Assembly: GCA_047975295.1 (NCBI GenBank)
Contig: JBKEDH010000199.1
Coordinates: forward strand, 1-33,382
Direction of reading: 5' to 3'
Length of the DNA: 33,382 nucleotides
From: JBKEDH01 sp047975295
GTDB lineage: Bacteria; Bacteroidota; Bacteroidia; Flavobacteriales; Flavobacteriaceae
The notes beneath the pieces are model-generated. The model ran no database searches. It was not told the DNA's origin and saw nothing but the letters and a program-made list of their open reading frames with translations. The position numbers and the translations under genes are program-made. Of the stretch, positions 17,527 through 25,740 are shown piece by piece (position 1 is the stretch's first letter; each line of letters starts with the position of its first letter).

Positions 17527-17831
17527 GCAAAAAAACTAATTAATAAAGAAACCCATGTTTAAATTGAAACTACAAAAGGAATATTTAAAAATATTTCAAT
17601 TTAAAAACTTCACAGATTTATAGGGATAAAAATTTTATTTCTCCATAGTTTTCTATAGGTCAATCGTTTTACTGCAATTTGTATATATAGAACTCATCTT
17701 AACCTATAAGCATACCTGTTTCGATATCTTATCTCATTTTTCTTATAGAATATAGGTTTAAACCTCTCCACAATTCTCGCGAAAAGTTAAAAAAGGAATA
17801 AAAAACAAAAAAAGATCATAATATAATTTTT

Positions 17832-17857
17832 ATTTAGAACCATTCTACATAGATTTG
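17832..17857 (+). promoter_or_regulatory. Candidate Fur-type operator overlapping a TAnnTTTG promoter
   Basis: ATTTAGAACCATTCTACAT (17832-17850) is an imperfect palindrome of the form TTTAGAA-N3-TTCTA(A)A, which resembles iron-responsive operators upstream of flavobacterial iron uptake genes. It abuts TAGATTTG (17850-17857), an exact TAnnTTTG -7 element. Transcription would start about 155 bases before the ankyrin gene. There is no good TTG at -33. The Fur assignment is inference from the motif and the gene content. Confidence 0.4.
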
Positions 17858-17883
17858 CAAACAAAGATAATAAAATTATTTTT

Positions 17884-17896
17884 ATTTAGTCTAAAT
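17884..17896. promoter_or_regulatory. Second operator-like palindrome
   Basis: ATTTAG-T-CTAAAT is a perfect 6-1-6 inverted repeat 33 bases after the first operator-like site and shares its half-site ATTTAG. On the minus strand it lies upstream of TATCTTTG (17869-17862), another exact -7-type element pointing left, so the region may be bidirectional. Confidence 0.35.
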
Positions 17897-18023
17897 TAGA
17901 TTTTTTTCAGAATAAATGGCCTATTATAGAGAATCTGTTAGGACTTTTAAATAAGAAGCAATTAGAAATATTACTAAAAACAAATACATATAAATATAAC
18001 GATTTTATAAAATAATAATAACA

Positions 18024-19496
18024 ATGAATAATACTTTAAAAATACTACTTTGCCTATTAGTGTCATTTCAATTAAGTGCCCAAGACAATGTATTTCTATC
18101 TCGAGACTATTGGGCAACCAATCCTTCAATAAAGGACGTAAAGCAAAAAATTAGCGAAGGTAACGATGCCACACAATTAACTCCCAGTAGTTTCGATGGC
18201 GTAGTTTTCGCCATTATGGCAAAAGCACCCCTCGAAACCATTAAGTATTTGTTAAGCTTAAAGGGTAACGATGTTAACAAAAAAACCCACGATGGGCGTA
18301 CCTATATTTTCTGGTCTGCTTCTGCAGGAAATTCCGATTTAATGGAATATTTGTTAAAAGAAGGAGCCAAGACCGATATTCTTGACGACCATGGGTATTC
18401 GGTACTAAACTTTGCAGCCAATGGAGGTGTACAAAACACTAAAGTTTACGATTTATGTCTTGCTCAAGGTATAGACCCCAAAACAGACCTTAACCACGAT
18501 GGCGCAAATGCGTTATTGCTGGCCGCTCCAAAGGATAACGACTTAAAGTTAATCGACTATTTTACATCAAAAGGCGTGGATATTAACAGTACCGATAAAA
18601 ACGGTAATGGTGTTTTTAATTATGTTGCACGTTCGGGAAATACCAAATTAATGGATAAACTGCTACAAAAAGGTATAAAAGGTAACGACCAAGCCTTTTT
18701 ATTTGCTGCTTATGGCGGTAGGGGAAGCAGCAATAGTATAGAGGTTTACAAATATTTAGAAAGCAAAGGACTTAGCCCAAGAACAACAAATCAAAATGGA
18801 GAAACTCCACTACACATTGTTGCAGGAAGAAATAAGGATATTGCTATTTTAGAATATCTTTTAAGCAAAGGGTTAAGTGTAAACGACCAAGACAATAATG
18901 GCAATACACCGTTTATTAATGCCGCATCAAGAAATAGTGTGGCGGTTTTAGAGCTATTGTCCAAAACGGTTAACAATGTAAACCAGACCAATAAAAAGAA
19001 TCAAACAGCATTATTACTGGCGGCAGGAGGAAATGAAGCAGAAGCCATCCAATTTTTAATCGATAAAGGAGCCAATATCGATACAATCGATAAAGATGGT
19101 AATAATTTAACTTATTACTTGATCAATTCGTATTCACCAAGAAGCAAAGCACAATTCCCTGCCAAGTTAGAGGTTTTAAAGAAAAACGGGCTTGATATAA
19201 GTACACCACAAAAAAATGGCAATACTTGGTACCATTTGGCTGTTGAAAAAAATAGCTCGGATTTATTAAAACTTGGCTCTGGCACAAAAATTGACATCAA
19301 TGCCAAGAATAACGAAGGCAATACTGCTTTGTTATTGGCTGCCATGAAAGCTAAAGACGATAAAATATTAAAATTCCTATTGCAAAACGGTGCAGATAAA
19401 AACATAACAACTGATTTTGAGGAAACTGCTTACGATTTAGCCAAAGAGAACGAATTACTTAAAGCAAACAATATTTCGATCGAATTTTTAAAATAA
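18024..19496 (+). CDS. Exported ankyrin repeat protein
   Basis: A 490-residue protein with a signal peptide (MNNTLKILLCLLVSFQLSAQ) and about eleven ankyrin-type repeats covering most of residues 55-480. Typical units are THDGRTYIFWSASAGNSDLMEYLLKEGA, NQNGETPLHIVAGRNKDIAILEYLLSKGL and NNEGNTALLLAAMKAKDDKILKFLLQNGA. No catalytic motif is visible; ankyrin arrays bind proteins. The signal peptide places it in the periplasm. It is first in a tight plus-strand unit: the DUF2271 gene starts 5 bases after its stop. Its position beside a PepSY reductase suggests a role in periplasmic iron or heme handling, but the partner is unknown. Confidence 0.88.
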   Translation: MNNTLKILLCLLVSFQLSAQDNVFLSRDYWATNPSIKDVKQKISEGNDATQLTPSSFDGVVFAIMAKAPLETIKYLLSLKGNDVNKKTHDGRTYIFWSASAGNSDLMEYLLKEGAKTDILDDHGYSVLNFAANGGVQNTKVYDLCLAQGIDPKTDLNHDGANALLLAAPKDNDLKLIDYFTSKGVDINSTDKNGNGVFNYVARSGNTKLMDKLLQKGIKGNDQAFLFAAYGGRGSSNSIEVYKYLESKGLSPRTTNQNGETPLHIVAGRNKDIAILEYLLSKGLSVNDQDNNGNTPFINAASRNSVAVLELLSKTVNNVNQTNKKNQTALLLAAGGNEAEAIQFLIDKGANIDTIDKDGNNLTYYLINSYSPRSKAQFPAKLEVLKKNGLDISTPQKNGNTWYHLAVEKNSSDLLKLGSGTKIDINAKNNEGNTALLLAAMKAKDDKILKFLLQNGADKNITTDFEETAYDLAKENELLKANNISIEFLK

Positions 19497-19501
19497 AATA
19501 C

Positions 19502-19987
19502 ATGAAAAAACTATTATCGGCAAGTTTAATTTGCATTATGGCTATTGGACTGTTATCCTTTACCACATCTATCGATTCTACCAAATATAAATGTATGATA
19601 CAGATGATAAATTATACAGGTGAAGGTGCTTATATAGTGGTATCTCTAATTAATCCCGATGGCGAGTACGAGGAAACCCTATATGTAAAAGGCGATGACA
19701 ACGAATGGTACAATACTGTTGAAGAGTGGTGGAAATTCTATGGAAAAAAGCAAAACAATATCGATGCCATAACTGGAGCTACTATTGCTGGTGGCGAACG
19801 GGCTATTGAGGTTTTGGAAATAGAAAACGATAAAATAGACGCAGGTTACAGCATTCGTTTTGAAACTGCCGTTGAAGAACAAGAATATTACATAACAGAT
19901 GTAGAATTTCCATTAACTACCGAAAACATTAAAGCAAAACACGAAGGGAAAGGCTTTATTCGCTACATACGAATGATTCCTAATTAG
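19502..19987 (+). CDS. DUF2271 family exported protein
   Basis: A 161-residue protein with a signal peptide (MKKLLSASLICIMAIGLLSFTTS). The core has the DUF2271 look: an N-terminal strand CMIQMINYTGEGAYIVVSLINPDGEYEETLYVKGD, then WWKFYG and NIDAITGATIAGGERA (about residues 76-103), where the D-A-(V/I)-TGAT motif is characteristic. DUF2271 genes recur next to PepSY-TM proteins and TonB receptors, so a periplasmic role in iron or flavin-linked reduction is likely but not proven. It lies 5 bases after the ankyrin gene and 124 bases before the reductase gene; a solo MITE end sits in that second gap. Confidence 0.78.
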   Translation: MKKLLSASLICIMAIGLLSFTTSIDSTKYKCMIQMINYTGEGAYIVVSLINPDGEYEETLYVKGDDNEWYNTVEEWWKFYGKKQNNIDAITGATIAGGERAIEVLEIENDKIDAGYSIRFETAVEEQEYYITDVEFPLTTENIKAKHEGKGFIRYIRMIPN

Positions 19988-20018
19988 GAAATTGGTTTAT
20001 TAAATTGAAAATATCTAA

Positions 20019-20044
20019 GAGCCTGTTTAAATTTGTTTGGTCTT
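20019..20044 (+). repeat. Solo MITE end
   Basis: GAGCCTGTTTAAATTTGTTTGG, preceded by TAA (20016-20018), matches the left end of the element at 7847. No inverted partner occurs before the next gene, so only one end is left. Confidence 0.6.
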
Positions 20045-20111
20045 ACTTCAAACTAACAACTTGAAACCTTTTAAATCTTACACCTACTATAAAAGTTAAA
20101 AAGATAAAATT

Positions 20112-22310
20112 ATGACTATTTCAATATGGAGATACAGTCATCTGGCATTGGCGGTATCTTCCGTTATTTTTATTTTTTTGGCTTCGGTTACAGGAATTAT
20201 TTTGGCTTTCTTACCCATTTCGGAACAATTAAAACCATACAAAGCCGATAATTTTAAACAAATTACCCTTAGCAAAACCTTAGGCGTACTAAAACAAAGT
20301 TACGATGAGGTTTTAGATCTTCAAATCGACAATAATGGTTTTGTACTAATCAACGCCATCAATAAAGAAGGCAAAACCGTAAACGGTTATGTAGATCCAA
20401 ATACGGGTAAATATTTGGGAGAGCGGTTAGAAACCCCAAAATTTTTTCAATGGATAACCAATTTCCACCGATCGCTGTTTTTAAAAAGTATAGGACGGTT
20501 TTTTGTTGGCCTCTGTTCCTTTTTTCTCTTTTTAATTGCCCTTAGTGGGACGGTACTTATTATTAAACGGCAACGCAGTTTAAAGCGGTTTTTTTCTAAA
20601 ATTATAAACGAAAACTTCAATCAGTACTGGCATGTGGTTTTAGGGCGGTTATCGCTTATTCCCATTATTATAATTACGCTTACGGGAGTGTACCTGTCTT
20701 TGGAAAAATTTAATCTTTTGCCCGAAACCAAGCAACAACACCAGATTGATTTCGATGCGTTGAGCGAGACTCCAAAAATCGAAATTTCGGAATTTCCACT
20801 CCTAAAAACCATTCTGTTAAAAGAAGTCCGTTCGGTAGAATTTCCGTTTTCTTCAGATATAGAAGATTATTACACCATTAAATTAAAAGATAAAGAACTT
20901 GCCGTAAACCAATTTACAGGAACTGTATTAAGCGAACTTAACACTCCGAAAACAGTTGTTTTTTCGGTGTTGAGCTTAAATCTGCATACGGGAAAAGGTA
21001 GTATTTTATGGTCTATTATTTTGGCTATTGCAACGGCCAATATTCTGTTCTTTATTTATTCTGGGTTTGCAATGACCTTTAAGCGCCGTGCCACTAAATT
21101 ACGGAACAAATATACCGCAAAAACAGCAGAAACGATTATTTTGGTGGGGTCTGAAAACGGCTCGACCATTCGGTATGCCCATGCCTTCCACAAGCAATTG
21201 TTAAACACTAATTGCAAGAGTTTTATAGACCAGTTAAATAACTATAAACAATACCCAAAGGCAACTCGGTTAGTTGTTATTACAGCAACTTACGGACAAG
21301 GCGACCCACCAACCAATGCCATTCATTTTTTAAAAAAATTGGAAGAAATAAAACAACCCAATATATTGCAATTTTCGGTAATAGGCTTTGGTTCTCTGGC
21401 TTATCCCGATTTTTGTAAATATGCTTATACCGTAGATAGAGCTTTATCCGAAAAACCAGATTTTAGCCGTTTACTTACCATAGAAACTGTTAACGATCGG
21501 GCTTTCGAATCGTTTTCTAAATGGGCAGACCAATGGGCAACCAGCCATCATTTAAAAATAGAATTGCCCATTGCCACATTAACATCGAAGCCCAAACGCT
21601 TAAAGCCATTTAAGGTATTGAACAGAACAGTAGTTTTGGAAAATATAGACAAAACATTTTCGGTCTGGTTAAAACCTCAGGGAATACAGCGTTTCACCTC
21701 GGGCGATTTGTTGGCTATTTACCCCAATAACGATTATAAAGAGCGTTTATACTCTATAGGAAAGGTAAACAACACACTACATTTAAGCATAAAATTACAC
21801 GATTATGGATTGGGTTCCAACTTTTTGAATGATTTACAAAAGGGAGCAACCATAAAATCGAAAATAGTACGAAACGAAGCCTTCTATTTTCCGAAGAAAG
21901 CTTCAAAAGTTATTTTAATAGCTAATGGTACAGGAATTGCACCATTTTTGGGTATGATAAACCAAAACAATAGAAAAATAGAAACCCATTTGTATTGGGG
22001 CGTTCGGAAAGAGCAATCGGCAACCTTGTACAAACCTCAGTTGGAAACCGATATAAATCAAGGTAGGTTAACTAAACTATCGTTGGCATTATCGCAGGAA
22101 GGACAAAAAGCATACGTTCAAGACTTTTTGAAAGCCGATAGCCTTTTAATTTTGGAAACATTAAAAACAAAAGGTGTTATTATGATTTGTGGTTCGCTAA
22201 GCATGCAAAACGATGTGTTGGGTTTATTAGAACATATTTGTAGCACACACCACAATAGACCTTTGACCTACTATATAGATAACAAACAAATAAAAACCGA
22301 TTGTTATTAA
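20112..22310 (+). CDS. PepSY-TM/flavodoxin/FNR fusion reductase
   Basis: A 732-residue membrane flavoprotein. The N-terminal PepSY-TM module has helices at about 11-34, 128-150, 179-198 and 298-322 with histidines His10, His119, His174 and His292 near their ends, possible heme ligands. A flavodoxin domain follows (341-478: SENGST 347-352, TATYGQGDPP 391-400, FGSLAYPDFC 426-435). The C-terminal FAD/NAD(P)H reductase (about 495-732) has RLYSIG (545-550), GTGIAPFLGMI (606-616) and ICGSLSMQNDV (692-702). The back half is the CysJ/cytochrome P450 reductase plan, so electrons would pass NAD(P)H to FAD to FMN to the membrane. Inferred role: reduction of periplasmic ferric siderophore or heme iron. 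The small gene at 22322 follows after 11 bases. Confidence 0.9.
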   Translation: MTISIWRYSHLALAVSSVIFIFLASVTGIILAFLPISEQLKPYKADNFKQITLSKTLGVLKQSYDEVLDLQIDNNGFVLINAINKEGKTVNGYVDPNTGKYLGERLETPKFFQWITNFHRSLFLKSIGRFFVGLCSFFLFLIALSGTVLIIKRQRSLKRFFSKIINENFNQYWHVVLGRLSLIPIIIITLTGVYLSLEKFNLLPETKQQHQIDFDALSETPKIEISEFPLLKTILLKEVRSVEFPFSSDIEDYYTIKLKDKELAVNQFTGTVLSELNTPKTVVFSVLSLNLHTGKGSILWSIILAIATANILFFIYSGFAMTFKRRATKLRNKYTAKTAETIILVGSENGSTIRYAHAFHKQLLNTNCKSFIDQLNNYKQYPKATRLVVITATYGQGDPPTNAIHFLKKLEEIKQPNILQFSVIGFGSLAYPDFCKYAYTVDRALSEKPDFSRLLTIETVNDRAFESFSKWADQWATSHHLKIELPIATLTSKPKRLKPFKVLNRTVVLENIDKTFSVWLKPQGIQRFTSGDLLAIYPNNDYKERLYSIGKVNNTLHLSIKLHDYGLGSNFLNDLQKGATIKSKIVRNEAFYFPKKASKVILIANGTGIAPFLGMINQNNRKIETHLYWGVRKEQSATLYKPQLETDINQGRLTKLSLALSQEGQKAYVQDFLKADSLLILETLKTKGVIMICGSLSMQNDVLGLLEHICSTHHNRPLTYYIDNKQIKTDCY

Positions 22311-22321
22311 AAACAAAAACT

Positions 22322-22669
22322 ATGTGTCACAGCTTAAAAAAATTGGCTAAAACAAATAATGGTGAGTTGCTGTTATGCGAAGCCTGTAATATATTTCATT
22401 TAGAGTTTAACAACCTATATTTCGAGTTCGACGACGAACAGTTCCAGTTGTTTAAATTGTATGTATCGGAAGTCGATTGCCGTTTTTGGGAGTGTAAATA
22501 TGCCCAAACATCGTTTAAACGAAAAATACCCATTCCGTCTATGCAGGAAAATTTGGTACTTATGTTTAGTCGGCAAGAAATGCAAGAGCTAAAAGTACTT
22601 ATTCGCCAACAAAGTGGAAGCAGATTTTTAAATGTAGATGATATTGATTATCGTTTAATTTTAAATTGA
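22322..22669 (+). CDS. Small cysteine-containing protein, DUF6686-like
   Basis: I choose the ATG at 22322 (115 aa) because the longer frame uses a TTG that overlaps the end of the reductase gene. The protein has no signal or TM. The start MCHSLKKLAKTNNGELLLCEACNIFHLEFNNLYFEF contains Cys2-His3 and a Cys-x2-Cys-x4-His arrangement that could bind a metal; another pair (DCRFWECKY) follows. I believe this is the family called DUF6686 in Bacteroidota, from recall only. Tight linkage to the reductase suggests a role in the same iron-related pathway. Confidence 0.65.
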   Translation: MCHSLKKLAKTNNGELLLCEACNIFHLEFNNLYFEFDDEQFQLFKLYVSEVDCRFWECKYAQTSFKRKIPIPSMQENLVLMFSRQEMQELKVLIRQQSGSRFLNVDDIDYRLILN

Positions 22670-22726
22670 AGTACTTTTGTGAGTAGATTTAATTATTAAC
22701 TTTTTTGGCTGTAATAAGAGTTGTAA

Positions 22727-23260
22727 TTAAATTGTAATTGATTCTTCGGTAGCATTATCGTTATCATCCTGTGCTGCTCTTTTATTTAAAATACTCGGAA
22801 ATATGGTAGGCACCAACGATTTTACAGGGCCGTACAGTACCGAATCGTTTAATTTTTCTTTACTGACAAAGGGTATGGTGTTGTTAAATCCATCAAAAAC
22901 AATGAGAATAATACTTAAGATAAGTCCAATTTTTAAGGCTCCAAAAACACCTCCCAATAATTTATTTATAATACCCAATGCGGCAAAGTTGGCCAATTTA
23001 GTCAGCGCTTTTCCAGCAAGACCAATAGCAAGAACAATAACAACAAAGGTTATGGCAAAAGCAACTATATTTATGGTTTTTTCGTTCCAATTGGTTTTAG
23101 TCTGTAAAAATCCGGCGGCATAATCACTAAAATGGATAGCTCCGTAAACACCTGCTATTAAAGCTATTAACGATGCTATCTCTACAAAAAGCCCTTTCGA
23201 AAATCCACGTATTAACCCAAAAAGGAGCAATGCTGCTAAAATAATATCAATAACACTCAT
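22727..23260 (-). CDS. CvpA family membrane protein
   Basis: A 177-residue protein with four hydrophobic helices (about 2-22, 26-48, 64-86, 100-122) and the CvpA pattern: MSVIDIILAALLLFGLIRGFSKGLFVEIASLIALIAGVYGAIHFSDYAAGFL. The tail (residues 130-177) is soluble and acidic. CvpA proteins are poorly understood inner-membrane proteins linked to colicin V production and envelope stress. The gene converges on the preceding cassette (57-base gap) and diverges from the 118-residue gene at 23328. Confidence 0.9.
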   Translation of the reverse strand: MSVIDIILAALLLFGLIRGFSKGLFVEIASLIALIAGVYGAIHFSDYAAGFLQTKTNWNEKTINIVAFAITFVVIVLAIGLAGKALTKLANFAALGIINKLLGGVFGALKIGLILSIILIVFDGFNNTIPFVSKEKLNDSVLYGPVKSLVPTIFPSILNKRAAQDDNDNATEESITI

Positions 23261-23277
23261 AAATGATATAAATTTCT

Positions 23278-23285
23278 CAAATATA
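23278..23285 (-). promoter_or_regulatory. -7 element for cvpA
   Basis: On the minus strand TATATTTG is an exact TAnnTTTG match, 17 bases before the cvpA start. This leaves a very short leader. Confidence 0.5.
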
Positions 23286-23288
23286 AAT

Positions 23289-23296
23289 TAACTTTG
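23289..23296 (+). promoter_or_regulatory. -7 element for the 118-residue gene
   Basis: TAACTTTG is an exact TAnnTTTG match 31 bases before the start codon at 23328. It lies three bases from the cvpA -7 element, back to back, so the two promoters cannot easily be occupied at once. Confidence 0.5.
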
Positions 23297-23327
23297 CGAC
23301 TTTTAAGTTATTTTTTATCTTTATAAG

Positions 23328-23684
23328 ATGGCGAGAGACGAACAATTAAAACAACGTTGGGACATATTGGTACAAAAACTATCAAACCAATTTGCCGATG
23401 GCGACACATTAGATTTAGATGCCATTATTTACTTAATTGGCGTACAGGAACTGGGGCAATTGCACCGTCGTTTTAAAAAAGACCATAAACTCGATCTTAT
23501 GCATATTGCCATTTGCCGGCTGTTGGAACCCTACGGTTATTACGAGTTCGATTATTTTGATGACGATAGCTGGCCGCATTATAAAACCAAGGAACAACTC
23601 CCCTTTTTAAAAGCAGGCGAACAAAGTGTTTTAATGAAAGAAGCTATTGTAAGCTATTTTCTTGAAAAGGAATACATTTTGTAA
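23328..23684 (+). CDS. Conserved hypothetical protein
   Basis: A 118-residue soluble protein that I cannot assign to a named family. It is acidic and mostly helical, with DAIIYLIGVQELGQLHRRFKKDHKLDLMHIAICRLLEPYGYYEFDYFDDDSWPHY in the middle. Coding character is good: clear codon bias, its own promoter element, and no competing frame. It is the only plus-strand gene between 22669 and the window end, divergent from cvpA and convergent with the acetoacetyl-CoA synthetase gene (33-base gap). Confidence 0.75.
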   Translation: MARDEQLKQRWDILVQKLSNQFADGDTLDLDAIIYLIGVQELGQLHRRFKKDHKLDLMHIAICRLLEPYGYYEFDYFDDDSWPHYKTKEQLPFLKAGEQSVLMKEAIVSYFLEKEYIL

Positions 23685-23717
23685 CAATACTTAAATGAGT
23701 ATAATCGGGGGGTTATG

Positions 23718-25679
23718 TTAAATCTGTTTGGCGAATGCCACAAAAAATCTAACCGACTCCGGATTTTTCATGGCATCGGTATTAATGGCTTTATCCAAGG
23801 GCATTTTCATTAAAATCTTTTTTATGGGAGCTTCCATTTTTTTACCGCTTATGGTATAGGGTATATCGGGTACTTCAATAATGGTATCGGGTATGTGCCT
23901 GGGTGAATATTCGGTTTTTAAGCGTTGGTTTATTTCGGTTTTTACAGTATCATCTAACTTAAAATCTTGTTTCATTTTTACAAATAAAGGCATAAAATGA
24001 TTGCCCGATTCCAATTCCAAATTCACAATTAGTGCATCTTCAATAGCTTTAATTTTATTAAGAGTACGGTAAATTTCACTGGTTCCAATTCGTATGCCAT
24101 GACGGTTTAAAGTAGCGTCGGAACGGCCATAAATAACAATACCTTTGGTTTTGGAATTTATTTTTATAAAATCGCCATGGCGCCATTTACCATCGTAATA
24201 TTCAAAATAACTCGATTTGTAACGTTTTTTATTGGGGTCGTTCCAAAAGTAAATAGGCATGGAAGGCATGGGTTTGTCAATTACCATTTCGCCCAATTCA
24301 TCTTCAACAGCAGTACCGTTATCATTATAGGCATAAAGTGATACGCCCAAAGCTCTACATTGAATTTCGCCCGCATAAACGGCATAAAACGGTGTACCAC
24401 CAACAAAGGCGGTACAAACATCGGTACCACCGGCCATGGAACATAGCCAAACATCAGATTTTATATGTTTGTACACATACTCGAAAGCTTCGTAAGGTAG
24501 TGGCGCACCGGTAGAACTGATAGAACGCACAGATGTTAATCTATTTTGTGCTATAGGTGTTATTTGATGTTTCATACTTGCTACCAAAAAAGGTGCACTG
24601 GTACCAAAATGCGATATTTGGGCTTGGTCGCTAAGTTCCCATAGCTTATAAAAATTGGGATGTGTGGGACTACCATCATACAGTACAATAGTTGCACCCA
24701 TAAGTAATGCCGATTGCAGGAAATTCCACATCATCCAACCTGTTGTCGTGTACCAAAAATAGTGTTCACCTTGGTGCACATCGTTATGAAAAGCCATATA
24801 CTTTAAATGCTCCAACAAAATACCACCATGCGAATGTACAATGGCCTTTGGCAATCCTGTTGTTCCCGACGAATACAATACCCAAATAGGATGGTTAAAA
24901 TCTACCGGCTCGAAAGTCAAGGTTTTATCTTTGGTTTCAAAAATGCTATTAATATTTTTAAAATATGGTGGAAAACCTTCCAAAGTATCCTTTAAATAAG
25001 GTAAAACAACAACCTGCTCCAAAGTAGGGAGTGCCTTAGCTATGTGGGTAGCAACTTGGGTTTTATCGTAAGGCTTTCCGTTGTAATAATAGCCATCTAC
25101 TGTTATAAAAACTTTAGGTTTTATTTGCGAAAAACGGTCTATAACACTTTCTACACCAAAATCGGGCGAAGTACTAGACCAAATGGCACCAATGGCATTT
25201 ACTGCCAAAAAGGAAATGGTAGCTTCGGGTACATTAGGCAAAAATGCCGCAACACAATCGCCTTTTTTTATGCCAATAGCTTTTAAATAACTTGCCATGG
25301 CCGCTACTTTTTGCCGGAGTTCATTCCAAGTTATTTCAACATTTTCGCCTTGCTCGTTACTAAATATTATAGCTGTTTTTTTATCTTGAAATTGTTTGAA
25401 TATATGTTCGGCATAATTTAGTTTGGCACCGCTAAACCACTTAAAATCGGGCATAACAGTCATTTGAAGTACCGATTTATAAGGAGCGTGCGAAATAACC
25501 TTAAAGTAATGCCAAATGCTTTCCCAAAAAGCTTCAATATTATCGACCGACCATTGCCAAATATCATCATAAGTACCAAAATGAAGATTATGAGTTTGTG
25601 CCAACCACATTTTATATTGGTACAAATGGCTGTTTTTTTTGAAAGTATTCGGGGCTTCCCAAAGTTTTTTATTAGGCAT
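23718..25679 (-). CDS. Acetoacetate--CoA ligase
   Basis: A 653-residue member of the ANL adenylate-forming superfamily. The AMP-binding core motif YSSGTTGLPKAIVHSHGG is present, as are GWMMWN and the C-terminal hinge/lysine region (YGRSDATLNRHGIRIGTSEIY ... PYTISGKKMEAPIKK). The length, the N-terminal ACAS-type domain (FGTYDDIWQWSVDNIEAFWESIWHYF) and the MAGGTDVCTAFVGG stretch fit acetoacetyl-CoA synthetase rather than acetyl-CoA synthetase. It activates acetoacetate for lipid or PHB-type metabolism and ketone-body use. A weak -7-like element (TATCTTTA, 25697-25690) lies upstream. No partner genes are adjacent. Confidence 0.92.
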   Translation of the reverse strand: MPNKKLWEAPNTFKKNSHLYQYKMWLAQTHNLHFGTYDDIWQWSVDNIEAFWESIWHYFKVISHAPYKSVLQMTVMPDFKWFSGAKLNYAEHIFKQFQDKKTAIIFSNEQGENVEITWNELRQKVAAMASYLKAIGIKKGDCVAAFLPNVPEATISFLAVNAIGAIWSSTSPDFGVESVIDRFSQIKPKVFITVDGYYYNGKPYDKTQVATHIAKALPTLEQVVVLPYLKDTLEGFPPYFKNINSIFETKDKTLTFEPVDFNHPIWVLYSSGTTGLPKAIVHSHGGILLEHLKYMAFHNDVHQGEHYFWYTTTGWMMWNFLQSALLMGATIVLYDGSPTHPNFYKLWELSDQAQISHFGTSAPFLVASMKHQITPIAQNRLTSVRSISSTGAPLPYEAFEYVYKHIKSDVWLCSMAGGTDVCTAFVGGTPFYAVYAGEIQCRALGVSLYAYNDNGTAVEDELGEMVIDKPMPSMPIYFWNDPNKKRYKSSYFEYYDGKWRHGDFIKINSKTKGIVIYGRSDATLNRHGIRIGTSEIYRTLNKIKAIEDALIVNLELESGNHFMPLFVKMKQDFKLDDTVKTEINQRLKTEYSPRHIPDTIIEVPDIPYTISGKKMEAPIKKILMKMPLDKAINTDAMKNPESVRFFVAFAKQI

Positions 25680-25740
25680 TGTTTTATTTTAAAGATATAA
25701 AATCCAGTCTTACAATTAAAGAAGTTAATTCAAACTACAA

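Larger units (their letters stand above)
17243..17831. other. Long non-coding stretch after the carbonic anhydrase gene
   Basis: No protein gene is convincing here; the one minus frame at 17336-17530 has no family features. The stretch holds a degenerate interspersed repeat (17379-17420), a perfect 11-bp stem-loop (17497-17526), a 12-base palindrome AGGTTTAAACCT (17754-17765) and partial inverted repeats AACCTATAAG/CTTATAG...TATAGGTT (17701-17758). It is very AT-rich and leads into the operator region of the ankyrin cassette. Confidence 0.5.

Noticed and set aside
17336..17530. 64-codon minus-strand frame
   Set aside because: Runs through the interspersed repeat and the stem-loop; composition is not protein-like.
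22670..22726. Terminator between the two convergent genes
   Set aside because: Only AT-rich direct repeats (TTGTAATTAAA/TTGTAATTG), no stable stem.
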